The translations under genes and the position numbers were made by a program. Below the pieces are notes generated by a model that did not search any database, was not told the DNA's origin, and worked only from the letters and a program-made list of their open reading frames with translations. Positions 10,602-21,942 of a stretch of DNA of 64,000 bases are shown here, piece after piece (the first letter of the stretch is position 1; every line of letters starts with the position of its first letter). The stretch is taken from contig JAJEKV010000066.1 of assembly GCA_021234155.1 (NCBI GenBank), forward strand, positions 4,490,537 through 4,554,536, written 5' to 3'. Source of the DNA: Isoetes taiwanensis. Its lineage: Eukaryota > Streptophyta > Lycopodiopsida > Isoetales > Isoetaceae.

Positions 10602-13600
10602 GAACATAATAATTACTTGAACCAAAGTGGGAAAAATATCATTTGTCTGGACACATTTATTCGTTTGCGCTACGATGAAAGGGCCAAAACATATTCATCA
10701 ATTATGTTTTCCTCCTTTGTGAATGCAGTGTAAATGGGCCTTTTCTTTGTTCTCACGTTGTAGACACGGTATGTAAGCAAGCAACATGGTATGTGGAGTC
10801 TTTGAAGTAACATGTTGTTTGTTGCTTATAGATGACCTTTGAACTTGACTTGAATGAAATGGAATAATAATGTAATGTCATCATTTTAGTCCTTAATCTC
10901 ATCATTTTAGTTCCGAATAATACATGAATAATGGCACACCGGATCCCTAATTTCATCATGCTAAATGCGTCATGAATTTACTTTCTATAAATCTAAACAT
11001 ATGAATTGGATAACTGGAGATTCCATTAATAAATAATTCTTAGGCTAGAGGGCATTCCCTCGTATAACAAATCCCCTCCCTCAAAACAACCAAAGCCTTT
11101 GCAAGGAAAGCGCTAAAACCTTTGTTTCAAGCCTATTTTTTTCAAAAGAACATTCCTTTGAGCAACACCGAAAGGTTAGCCTATATTTTTTAGGTGAACT
11201 ATTATATTTATCCTAAAATAAGCAAGACTCCAATTTTTCCTAACATAAGGAGCATTCCAAGCCTTGGCTTACGTCGACCAACATCTCAAGTGTTGAATAG
11301 CCACGCAAATAATGCATTTCATTGATTGTAGATTACCCATTCAGTTAGAAGCTCTCGAAGATTTTGATTTATAATAGCTTAAGATGGTTTGTATAGAGTA
11401 GCAAATCTTTGTATTCCAACATTTCCATCTACTTTCTCATCTTTTGCCTATTTTTGCAGTTATAATGAGTCAAATTGATAGAAGAATACAACGAATTGTG
11501 ATGCATATTCTAGTTCCAAAAAGCACAGGTTCTAATGCAGGTTAATGTTTAGTTAAGGCAAGAGTGGTATGAATAAGACCAAATAAAGGAGAAGGCATCT
11601 TTAGGATAGTTGTGTTTCATTTCCAACCTCTTACCTCATGTCTTGTTTATGGATCTTTATTTAAATTCTTCATGGATCCTTCCTTATTTCATAGGTGAAC
11701 CAGAGGAGCCTATGTGCAGAAGACGCTTGTACACAAACTCGCGATACTTAGTGTACATATCAACTTAAGGAGCAGATGGTGCATCTTATTGATTGAAAGA
11801 TGACCCTTCTATTAAAAGCTCTAAAAGATTGATCGATGGTAGCATAGAGAATTGTATAGAGGCCTTAAATGGGGTACAGACTATTAACACTCATGCCGCA
11901 ATGGCGGACCCAATAATACAACAAACACATCTGCTGTTGCATATTGACATGACGATGGTTGACATTCTTATACATCTTAATATTATTTCGTCTTCAACAT
12001 TTCAGTGTTAAATTTCTACCATGCAATGCTAATACGGATCTAAGATTCAAAAATGGATAGAGTGACATTTTTATCAGTCAAAAAAAGCCATTACTATCCA
12101 TACTACTATCGATAAACCCGAGAGACATTATTTACCAATTTGATCAACAGAACTTTTGACAATGAGTTTGATCAATCCTATGCAGACAACCAGCTTAAAA
12201 GCGTATTGTCTACTTATAAGTGTACATCTAGAAAGGGGTTTGAGTATACCATTATTAATAGCTTGGTTGATCTTCCTATGCAGCTCCATTATAGCCGCAT
12301 GTTCAATTCACTTAAGATAAATTAGCAAACTAAGGAAATAACAGAACATTCGGGCTCATGTGGCAGTGAAGTTAGAACTTGCTTGAACTGTGAAGAGGGT
12401 GCCAAAGCCGTTGATGAAGATCCTATCAGATATGGGGCAACCGGCATGTCAATAAGAGAGGAAGTTGATGGGTTGTAGCTACGTGAGCACTATACCATTT
12501 TCTGCATGTGATAAACATTGCCTCTACAGTGGAACAAAAAACACTCTTTTAAAAATTGATGCAACAGGTTATCATGTTCCATCTTATGGAGATTTAAACT
12601 TGCACGGGCTAAAATCTGGCCTACCAACTCCTTGCAGACCATCGAACAACAAATTATCTGCTTCAGCGTTTCAATACATTGTGATGGTAGCTCTTGGGTA
12701 ACGGGAATCTCCAAATGTAATCACATCTGTTCGCAGTCTAAAAACTTGTCGCTTGTTTGCAGTCTAGAACTTGTTCTCTTGCAGTAAGAGTGCACATGGA
12801 CACTTAAGAATTTTGACACTTGAGTAGACCTGCACAAATGGGGTACAGAGGTAGATATAGATGCGAAGAAAATCAATCGATATACCGAACACGACCACAA
12901 AGATTTCCTTCCATAAAACTTACTTGATTTATGAAGAGGATTCTAAGGACTCCAACAACATTTTGCACCAATGCTTGCCCTGTAAATGATGCATATTCAG
13001 CGACAGAAAAATGGTTTTGTTAACGAAACATTCGTGCAATGAGTTCTAAATCTAAAAGAGCTTCATATGCCAGAGTGCCTAAACTATAATTAGATGTTGG
13101 ATCCATAATTGCAGCAAAATTCAACAAACAAAGTAGGAACCTTGGAGGCCCATTTATATGCACGTTAAGAAGACAACAATTTAGCTGATGCAAGACTTAC
13201 AAATACAGTTTAATGGATCAGACATATAAGCGATGGGTCAGTATATTATGTCCCACTGCACTACACCGCAATGTCAATCACATAAGCTGGTCTGCACATC
13301 AAACAACATTGAATGTACTCTATAAGTTAGTCACAATTTATTAATTCATGATTGGCTGTATTTGCAGACATAAAATTTGTCCTAAATAGATCCCAATAAT
13401 GTATAATGACACACTGTAGTAATCTCCGGTTAATATTAACAATCAATAATGAAGTACTTTATCCAACATGGGCACAATGTAGATCTAGTTGTTATCTATG
13501 CACTTACCATGTGAGGTATCTACAGGTTTGGAACGAATTACATTAGGACCTCAATAGCCAAATGCATTTTCCGATCAGCAATTCCATATGTTTGTCTTAT

Positions 13601-14171
13601 CCATTTCTAATTTTGCCCTTCTCAACACAACCATCTACGTTGTACTTCTTGTTTGATTGGGTATAATCATCTGCATAAACATTGTCAGCATGGATTCTAA
13701 ATTCGAACAGACATCAAATCTTAAAGACAAACTTCAACTGTTGATTTCAACGGTGCGCCATATGTGTCTCAAACAATGTCCAACTAAAGTCCTGTTTCTC
13801 AAAATGTGAAGTATAACCTATCCTGTAATGAGGTTCTCATGCCACTGCATACGCTTTAAGTGCCACATTGTATGCAGTATAATCCTTCATTTAATGTGGT
13901 TCTGATGCCATTATGCATGTTTTAAGTGCCAAATTACATGCATAATTAATATTGCATTTTGTGGTACGATGGAAGAGGACGTACCACTTGGTGTTCATCT
14001 TCATGCAAAACTCTAGCAAGGAAATTAATGGATCCTTGCGCCTTCCCCATTGCTAATAGGGCGATCAAAACCATCCTCGCGGCACTTAACTAATCGAAAT
14101 AATTTGTAAACTCATCAATTACATGCCATTTTCAGTAGAAGAGTAAAAAAAAAAATGTATCCAAAATGTTT

Positions 14172-14496
14172 CATAGCTCTTCAGTATTTTTAGTAGAAAA
14201 GTAAGAAGAAACATTATTTGAAATATCTTCACCAGTTTTAGAAGTCTGATCACTGCTAATGGGCTTAGACCTTATGGGACTTTCTGATCAACCTACAAAC
14301 CCCTCTAGATGCCCAATGAAGGACATGAAATGTCTCATAGCTCCTCAGTATTTTTAGTAGAAAAATAAGAAGGAACATTATTTGAAATATGTTCACCAAT
14401 TTTGGATGTCCGATCCTTTGCTGGGGCTTAGACCTTATATGAGTTCGATCAACCTAGAAACCCTCTACATGCCCAATGAAGGAAATGAAATGTCTC
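14172..14496. repeat. Tandem duplication, period about 164 bp
   Basis: Units 14172-14335 and 14336-14496 share 'catagctc', 'tcagtatttttagtagaaaa', 'cattatttgaaatat' and 'tgcccaatgaagga'. The second unit has a small deletion near the Gly-Leu-Arg stretch of an ORF that I take as accidental. Confidence 0.8.
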
Positions 14497-14934
14497 TAGA
14501 TGCCAATAAAGGAGATGCATGCAGTGATTCACGTGATGCTAGCGGTGGTGCTCAATGTAACCACTTGAGTCACAATTCCAACCGACTAACCTTTCAATAA
14601 GAACCTCTTATAGTGCGGTATTTAGACAATAAGATCAAAGGTGGATATTAGGAATATCACTTTGGAAATACCTCGTGTCAAAAGATCTCAGCTAATAATC
14701 TCCTCGGATCATAGGATTTTTGTAATGGTAAGAACGATGGAGAAACCATAAAAAATAGCTTGATAATTATCCTTGGCTGCGGTGTGTGAAATTGTAGCTC
14801 TAGATGAGGGCCGCTTGTATAGTGGCTTCCAAAACTAATACAAAACTCCGGGTTTGTTTCTTCCACTTTTGGTTAATCATGCTTTAAATATCAAGGCAGG
14901 GGACATTATTGCCCAATACATAGAGATATAATTG

Positions 14935-15195
14935 CTACTTCACAAAGGTTCTTGTTGAGTTAGGTGCGATTACCAAAGTAGATAGCGGTTGAGTGCATCC
15001 TGTAAAGCTTCCTGCATGCTAGAACATGAAAACTAATCTTTGTTACATGAACCATGAGAATTATCAGTTCCATCTAAAATGTAGAGATACAATTCTTTCG
15101 AGCAAGGGGTCTATATTGAGTTAGAATCGGTACCAAAGTAGATGCCGGTGTATGCGATTGCACTTTTGAAGCTTCCACTTTGCTAAAACATGAAA
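14935..15195. repeat. Diverged repeat pair around 'ttgagttag...accaaagtagat'
   Basis: Two blocks (about 14940-15060 and 15090-15195) share 'ttgagttag', 'taccaaagtagat', 'aagcttcc' and 'aacatgaaaa' in the same order, pointing to an old tandem duplication. Confidence 0.5.
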
Positions 15196-15199
15196 ATAA

Positions 15200-16640
15200 T
15201 TTTGTTAGCTAAATTGTAAAATTCTTTGTTCCAACAATTACGACACCACTCCTTTGCGTCCTTCACTACACGAATTGCTACGTTATACAAAGATTCGGAA
15301 TATATGCCTATTTAAATTCTTGATGGAGAGCACTACCAACCAATTTCATGTCTCATTTACTGAGTGTCGACAAATCAATGATCTGAATAGCTAAATAGTA
15401 TGCAAATCAATGCATGTTCTTAAATTTGATAAATCGCTTTACATCTCTTCTACGCTATATTAAGGATGGCAGCAGAACCATAAATTAGTACATGGGACTC
15501 CGTTGATGAAGCTTCATACCCATAAGTAGATGCTAGATAAATGTCAAAAGCAGCTTGTTGAACATTCTTGAACATTTACCTGAGTTGTAAAAACTTGATG
15601 GCCACTTGCTATAAAATTTCCAACCTACAACCTGTGAGTCGATCTGAGTCCATGCAACGGTGGATGGATTCTTGACAATAATAGCTGCGCCTTGAAGAGA
15701 CGAATACATCGAAGTATAGGCTTCTGAAAATCGGGAGCATGCAACCCATGACGAAAGACTCCAGAACGTGTTGGTAGCAGCAAATACCTAGAAAATAAAC
15801 ACTTATAAACATAGAGCAAACACCAAGCAAGGAACATAACAAAACATAACAACAACAACTGTTTCCGCTTCTTACAAAGACTAACACAACGCAAGAAACA
15901 TACAGCATATAACTACTGATGCTGCTTGAACATAGCAACAATGGTTATTAGTGATTCTTACAAAATCCAATAAGCCTGATTTTAAATACCTCAATAGAAG
16001 CCATCAACTTCTTCAAAACGCTTATTAGCCATGTGCCAGGCAAACGTTGCATTGAGCACTCTCCAAATAAAAAATAAATTTTACGTTCCTCATTCTCAGA
16101 GGTTATTCAAAAACAAACCTCTAGTTATCTACTCCATCGTATGAAAGGATGTCTCGGATTTCCATGTTTTCTGCATCAAAGAATAGCCATCGTGACATGC
16201 AAAACCAATTCAAAGTATAAATAAGATCTAGATACAATAAGATGCTATGATCATGGAGTATAGATCATGAAACATCAGAACTTCCAGCCTCGGGATTGAA
16301 AATGCTAAAACATGCTTAAAACCGCACTGAGAATCATTGGACATCTGAATTCAAAATCGTGGAGCAAGGTTGCCAGAAAGAAAAAAGAGATGCCAAAACC
16401 TCGAAACCCTTTTTTTTTAATCCAGTTTGCAATCATGGAGAGGTCGGATAAGAAGATGACGAAACCCCAAGACCCCGTTCTCGAAACCCAAACTGCAATC
16501 GTGGAGCAAGATCGGATAAGGATGCCACATGCCAAAGCTTCAAAGACCCCATCTCGAAATTATACCATAAAACTTTAGTTGATTTTTGGAAGCCTGAAAA
16601 TAGTTTCCGTCGACTAAAATACCAACAATCATAGGAAATC
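15200..16640. other. AT-rich non-coding sequence
   Basis: No gene recognised. A minus-strand frame at 15609-15941 is cysteine- and serine-rich without motif. A weak internal repeat at 16300-16560 shares 'aaaccc', 'cgtggagcaag' and 'gatgcca' blocks. Confidence 0.4.
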
Positions 16641-16790
16641 ATGCTAAAAAAAAAACCAAAAAACTTTTCCACCAGACCGGAAAATCCCAAATTAACAAGA
16701 TTGATATGTTTGTATGGTTTTATATGGTTCATATGGTCATATTTGTGGTGTTTGGGGCTATATGGTTTTAATGTGAGCTTTTTCATTCAG

Positions 16791-17273
16791 GGAACATGTG
16801 AGATGAGTAAAATGGAGCCAGGGAAGTCCAAAGGAGGCCATTGCCCTAGGCTCCAATGGAGGAAGATGGGTTGCCTTTTGTTGCACCCTTGCAACCAGAC
16901 GGTATTTGCAGAGGGCATAATAACTGCAGTTGATCCATTTGATAGTGTGAATGATGAGAGGCTGGGAGATGAACATCTTGGAGTTGGCATTGTGAAGCTT
17001 CTTATCGAAGTTGATACAATCATGTCCCAGGGAAGCTCTAGTGATTGCATTGTGTGCTCAGGGCTGCTGGAGTCCCAAGCTCAGTTGAGATGGCCAATTA
17101 GGTATATTACACACAAGAATGGTGATACTCTAGATTGCCCTACTGAACTACACACCCCAAGGCCCACCCAAGGCCATGTGGAAGATTTGGTGGTCGATGA
17201 GCATCCTTTGATCACAAGGAAGAGACGCTATGTCTTTCATAAAAGGCAACCAAAAGGTGCCCAAGAGGCCTAG
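16791..17273 (+). pseudogene. DUF8039-like domain, N-terminal exon of the transposon gene
   Basis: An exon-like start follows the acceptor TTTTCATTCAG at 16780-16790. The frame to 17273 reads GCLLLHPCNQTVFAEG, then DP, LG and a region ending RWPIRYI. That order (small-residue start, VAEG-like strand, DP, LG, WP near the end) resembles the plant DUF8039 domain, which I know from proteins linked to plant transposons and Ulp1-like proteases. The ORF as called begins at 16641 in AT-rich DNA, but those residues look non-coding. It is followed by a stop and then by the DUF7869-type region on the same strand, so both may have formed one protein. The family assignment is from memory and moderately sure. 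Confidence 0.5.
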
Positions 17274-17278
17274 AAGTG

Positions 17279-19513
17279 ACAAATATTTAGAAAGGATGGA
17301 AAGTATGGCACCAACCAAAGAAAACCTGGAGGCAATTAGGGGACAAGAGTGTTGCAACCTAGATTGCACAAAGGCGATACAATGTGGATGACCTCGCGTG
17401 GAGATAAGGTCCCAATACATTGGAATGACTTCAAAAAGATAGGATTAATTTCATTTACTCCTTGTGTAGGAATTCCGGCTATGATGAAAACACAGGGGCG
17501 GCTACTATATCAATTGAGGGGCATGAAGGTATGTATGAGAGCATTGAGATGGATTCTTGGGGTGAGCAAGTCTTCATTTTACGTGATCTTGGGGAGCAGG
17601 TTAGAAAAGGGCACGCTTTGTTCCAACATGGTAATGCACTCACTTTGAAACCTAGAGCAAATACTCTAAAGGCCATTGCGGTCTTGAGAGCTTTGTGAGA
17701 TACATGTCTCAATCTATGCCTCACAAGTCGAAGGTGAGCGAGCACGGTGCGAAAGTGGTGCAAAAAGTGTTGCCACAACACTATATCGAGAAGGAGTGCC
17801 TTAAGGAGGTCAACTCCATCCCTAGAAACTACACTGGAGGTAGGCCTCTTTCTCAATCACATTTCATGAAGTTATGGAGCACTCACTTCTCGGACGTGAG
17901 TGTCCTACAACACATGCCATTCTCAAAGTGCAACACTTGCATTCAACTCAAGGATACACTTGCATCAAGCGCAATAGAGAAAGAAAGAATGGCAATTAGG
18001 AGCAATTTGCAGATCACCAAAGGGACCAAATATCATGTAGACAGTTGTATTGGCGGTGGAGAACATTTTTACGAGATCTTTTGTGGGACAAATTTTTGTG
18101 TATAATTCATGATAAGATGGACCAACACAAGCCTTTCTTGCCAAAAGCTAGATCCTTTACCCAAGCGTTGTCAAACGCTTTTCGGATGAAAGTAAGTCTG
18201 GCGGTGTATTAACACATGGTCATGGAACTGGAACATATGGTCATTTTGTGCTTGATCTATGGAGAGATGATCCAAACTTCCATGTGAGCTCTATTTTCAA
18301 GTGCACGAGAACACTAGAGAAAGGATCGATAGAAGGGAGGAGGTATTCCCCTTCAACACCCATTTTGAGGCTTTGATGGATGATCAACGCTTTGTTACCA
18401 AAGGCGATAAAAAAGCTCACATCCAAGGTGTCTAGTGAATCAAGGAGGACTTGGGATGATTTCCCTTACTTGAGAAATCTTTGCCGAGGAGCTATGTGTT
18501 CAGTTGGACAACTGTTGGAAAGAAAACAAGAATAGATGGATGTTTGGGGCAATGTCATACTTGACAAAGTTAGTGGGGAGTATTCAAAGTTGTGAAAGTG
18601 GGATTCATGATGGTTGGGCATACGCATGATGATATAGATGGATTCTTTGGAACTTTCTCCACCAAGCTCAAGAGAGAAAACGTGACCACTCTCCCTGAAC
18701 TAATGGATGTGTTTGAGAGCTGCATTGACCCCAACCCAATGGCTTTCTTGATGGATGAGGTTGCAGATTGGAAATCATTTGTAGAAGGATACTTGCTAGA
18801 TGGTAAGGACCAGTTGACAGGACACACAAAGCCACTTCAGTTCAAGTTTTGGGTTAGGGATGGAATACCAATCATGTAATATAAGTGGAGACCCGGTGAC
18901 AAGTTGTGGATGCCTACAAGGTATCGAGTTGTGGCAAAGGGGGTCAGCCTTGGTGAAGTTCTCATTCCTAAAGGGCAGCCAAAACCACTATCTCCCTTCA
19001 AGACAGTCAAAGACTCTAGCCAATTGATGAAGGGCATCAAGGATTACATAACACACTGGGATGATGTTCGAAATGGAAAGCACACTTCCACTCTTAAGAA
19101 AAATCAAATGGACTCCCTAATCAAGTACTGGGAGAAAGTTGTGACATGCTTGGAAACCGAGCAGCCATGTGGGAGGGAGCTAAGAGACGGGTTCTTGCGA
19201 GTCAAGATGGGAGGGTTCTCAAGGTGCAAGCACGTCTAAGAATGCTCACTTGGGTCCCAACAAGGGTTCCAAGTGGTTTGTGGGAAGTAAGGCCTCAAAG
19301 CCGAAGTGGTTTGATCTTCCTGAGTGGGATCCCTTTGAGGACATCAAGGAAGGATACTTTGTGCTAGTAAGGCCCGATGATGAAGACTGGCCCAATATGG
19401 TTAGGGGTGGCACTCTCGATGTAACCACCACTATGCCCGATGGAGAGGAGTTGGCCCCGGATTCCAAATTCAATATTGGGAGCCCATTGGGAGACACAAG
19501 AAGGGCAACTTGA
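17279..19513 (+). pseudogene. Broken DUF7869-type protein, candidate transposase of the 18.6-kb element
   Basis: Frame pieces in order: 17349-17700 (two frames, conserved KPRANTLKAIAVLRAL), 17695-18105 (FSKCNTCIQLKDTL), about 18108-18215 (HDKMDQHKPFLPKA), 18200-18370 (VLTHGHGTYGHF-like), 18500-18600 (LDNCWKENKNRW), 18592-18879 (VGHTHDDIDGFFGTFS), 18904-19239, and 19250-19513 (PEWDPFEDIKEGYFVLVRPD). The order cysteine pair, DxMDQxK, LDNxxxENKN, GHTHxDID is the signature of DUF7869 proteins, found in plants, fungi, oomycetes and animals. The three Asp positions would fit an RNase H-like DDE/D nuclease, which is inference. At least five frameshifts or stops inactivate it. The last frame stops about 55 bp before the right TIR, which ties the gene to the element. 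Confidence 0.7.
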
Positions 19514-19567
19514 AGGTGCAATACACCGAATCGCCATTTTAGGTCCGAGTCCCAAAATTCAAGATTT

Positions 19568-19596
19568 GTCCCACTTTAATTAAATATGACTTTGTT
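19568..19596. repeat. Right terminal inverted repeat (19568-19592) and right TSD (TGTT, 19593-19596)
   Basis: Reverse complement begins AAGTCATATTTAATTAAAGT, pairing with 1007-1031. The TGTT after it continues into GCAATC, the target sequence also seen uninterrupted at 21838-21847. Confidence 0.85.
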
Positions 19597-19697
19597 GCAA
19601 TCTTCTCTACCTCTTGCATAATACTTGCCAATTGATTCTCCATTGTGGAAGAAAATCCTTGGACTGGCTCGAACCGAATGGGAATTATGCTTCAAAA
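19597..19697 (-). pseudogene. Start of the gag-like frame and leader of element E
   Basis: On the minus strand the ATG is at 19641-19643, giving MENQLASIMQEVEKIAT before the frame is cut by the transposon. It continues at 1006 with SFYQRYPEL. The 5' leader between ATG and LTR is about 55 bp. I could not recognise a tRNA primer-binding site in it. The matching start in the duplicated copy is at 21886-21888. Confidence 0.5.
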
Positions 19698-20223
19698 TGT
19701 CATGAGCCTACGAGCTAGATACAAGGAAGTGCAAGAGAAAATACATATATAAACTAGAATCAATGTAACAAGAATAATATGTACAATGGCCCAAAGGGCA
19801 AAGCAAGAATACATGAACAAGAAGGCTCGAGATCACTGACAAGATCTAGAACTAGAACAAGATAAGAAGAACAAGATACACGAGAAGGCTGTAACTGGCG
19901 TTGAAGCAAAATCTGCCATCCTCGAATGTCTCCATATATAGTGCCATATTGCATGAACTCAATAGTGGATGGTCGCCACTTAGAATAAGTGAATGTGCGC
20001 CACTTGGCGAGCATGAGGGATGCCACTTAGCATAGGTGCATGAATGGTCCTAGACGTACATAGGGAGGACATTTGCCATAACTCTATGATCATGGCAATA
20101 GCGCACTTGGAAAGAGTCGATGACCTGCAACCAACACCCTGTTGGTTCAAAACCCATCTCCAACATATTACTTTTGCCTATGTGTGACGACCATCTTCGT
20201 ATTATACACGCATGGTCGTCACA
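19698..20223 (-). mobile_element. 5' LTR of element E
   Basis: 526 bp, TG...CA on the minus strand. It starts at 20223 with TGTGACGACC and ends at 19698. A TATA-like CTATATATGG is present on the minus strand at 19931-19940. An inverted motif (TGTGACGACCAT / ATGGTCGTCACA) forms a hairpin at its outer end. Together with 1-324 it brackets the element that the transposon interrupts. Confidence 0.7.
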
Positions 20224-21563
20224 GTAGATATTTCTATGGAAGGAAAAATCCATGCTTCAAGGGGTAGACTTCCCCAACTCCATGTGCAATTTCAAGCTAA
20301 GCAGAAATCGACAATGCTACAACCACATGATTCAAACAACAAGGGTGAGATCTGAGGAGGAGATTATCATGATAATCTACAGTCAATTATCATGATAATC
20401 TTCTGTGTCAATTTGTTCTACCTTCTAAACCCAGAGGTTGCCAATGGCTCGATTCTAATAATTTAAACATGTGGTTCAAAGGGAAATAATGGACTCACTT
20501 GTGCGCGACATAATCCAAAGCAGTATCACAACAATGCATGGTGTTGAGCTCCCGCATTTGACCTCCACTTGCATCTACAACTCTGATAATAATCCGTTTC
20601 ATCTTTTCATTTCACTCCAATTCTCATAAGAAGTCATTTTCCACTCTCTTCTAAACCATGTCTGCACTATAATAAATAGGTGTTAGACAAGGAAGTACCA
20701 AACAACGAAAGCAATACCGCAACCTCCATAGCCAATGGATCATCCTTTAATATTGCATTCACTCTTTGTCACTGTCCAAAGCAATTACAAACAACTTTTT
20801 TCCCATGCATCAAATATGACGAGAGGGGGGATTGCGCTAACCAATCTTCCCATTTTCGAACGCTCTAGGATTATTCATCCAAATTCCCTATCTAATCTAC
20901 CAAAATGACTGCATGCTAAAAGAGAGAAACGAGATAGATTTCAAGCATACCATTGGGAGTTGAATTCGTCTCTTCAACAACAATTTGTTCATCTGCAAGA
21001 ATGCCTCCTCACACACATCATATATGGGTCCTCCAAAAACCTAAAACCTATCGACATCTCAAGCTCAAACCCAAAAGCCATCCTTCCAGAATATTCTATC
21101 ATATACCATGAATAAATCTAGGCCTTCAAAACGTCATTTGCCCTCCATCCCAAGGGTTGACCCCTAAGGGCAATCCAAAAAGAAAATTCTCTCTCAAAGA
21201 GTACTTGTTCTATTCTCTTCCATTCTCAATTTTCTCAGCAACCGATATCAGTCTATCTTGTACCCTAATTAACAAATCCTCTTTCAACCAAAACATCGCC
21301 GTAGTTGCAACTATGCCCCTCCTGCGATCCATCTGCTTCTTTCTCGTTTTTTAAGTTATGCATTATGCCGCCCTTCACAATAAAATTGATTTTTTGATAG
21401 AATCATTGCTCAGAACCCTAATTGCAGATTTGAGCCCGATTCCTACCCGGTAGATTGAGGAAAACAAGCAAGACCAGCTGCTCATTTGATATCTGTTTCA
21501 TATTTATACCATATCATACTAGTAGCACGACAATTTTAAAGAGATATGAGCAGATCTACAGGG
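20224..21563 (+). repeat. First copy of the cap-methyltransferase promoter/leader (tandem duplication)
   Basis: Nearly identical to 22472-23806 over about 1.34 kb, with scattered substitutions and small indels. It ends inside the first codons of the gene: ATG at 21546-21548 followed by AGCAGATCTACAGGGGC, then it jumps into the gag-like part of element E at 21564. It therefore holds a promoter and a start codon with no gene behind it. Confidence 0.9.
20362..20400. promoter_or_regulatory. Paired GATTATCATGATAATC palindromes
   Basis: A perfect 16-bp palindrome at 20362-20377 and a near copy (AATTATCATGATAATC) at 20385-20400, 23 bp apart start to start. Repeated in the second promoter copy at about 22610-22625 and 22633-22648. 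Function unknown. A dimeric factor site is one reading. Confidence 0.5.
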
Positions 21564-21942
21564 GCACATCAAGACACAAAGACAAACTGGAGGTAGAACC
21601 AGAGCTCAAGTTTGAATCCAAGACTGAGCAAGCAGTCGGGCCCAAGGTCTTTGCAACATTAAGAAGATCAGGAACTAGAACTAGATCAAGAGCTAGAACT
21701 GGGACTGGGTCTGGGTGTGGACGGGGAATTGGAACTGGATGTGAAACTGCAAGCTGATCATCCAACTGCACTTGTCTCTACTCAGCATTAGGCTGCACAA
21801 CATTCCTCTTCAACTCGGGATAACGCTGATAGAATGATGTTGCAATCTTCTCGACTTCTTGCATAATACTTGCCAATTGATTCTCCATTATGGAAGAAAA
21901 TCCTTGGACTGGCTCGAATCGAATGGGGATTCTGCTTCAAAC
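21564..21942 (-). pseudogene. Duplicated internal part of element E (empty-site copy)
   Basis: Same sequence as 728-1006 joined directly to 19597-19697, with no insertion. The gag-like frame reads from ATG at 21886-21888 through KIATSFYQRYPELKR to a TAG at 21778-21780, then stays open in the same frame to about 21564. TGTT at 21838-21841 is the unduplicated target of the 18.6-kb transposon. Confidence 0.75.

Larger units (their letters stand above)
10020..16700 (-). mobile_element. Proposed non-autonomous Helitron body inside the large transposon
   Basis: The 3' end at 10020 is well supported, the 5' end is inferred. Sequence beyond 16700 resumes the TATGGTT-rich tract seen left of 10020, and on the minus strand 16700 reads TCTTGTTAAT, starting with TC after an A as Helitrons do. 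The interval is AT-rich, has several internal duplications, and shows no RepHel helicase frame, so it would be non-autonomous. Its ORFs are short and unrecognised. The alternative is a 5'-truncated Helitron with other inserts. Confidence 0.35.
1007..19592. mobile_element. 18.6-kb DNA transposon with TIRs, inserted in element E
   Basis: Bounded by 25-bp TIRs (24/25 identical) and a 4-bp TGTT target duplication. The empty site is visible at 21831-21850, where element E reads through GATGATGTTGCAATC with no insertion. The left half is CpG-rich with many TCGACTCGCGAGTCGA palindromes and minus-strand coding remnants. The middle is AT-rich and carries a Helitron terminus. The right end holds a plus-strand DUF7869-type gene ending at 19513, about 55 bp from the right TIR. 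The termini and 4-bp TSD do not match the usual plant hAT (8 bp), CACTA (3 bp, CACTA end) or Mutator (9-11 bp) patterns. The superfamily is unassigned. Autonomy is lost because the gene is broken. Confidence 0.8.

Noticed and set aside
16641-16790. Start of the DUF8039-like protein at 16641
   Set aside because: The first 50 codons lie in AT-rich repeat sequence, and a good splice acceptor at 16790 better marks the exon start.
1007-19592. Inversion or rearrangement between two copies of element E instead of an insertion
   Set aside because: The two E parts join exactly with a 4-bp overlap to give the uninterrupted sequence seen at 21831-21850, and the inner ends are inverted repeats of each other, which fits insertion better.
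21157-21354. 65-codon ORF repeated at 23398-23595 as a conserved small protein
   Set aside because: It has no ATG start, and its identity in two places is explained by the promoter duplication.
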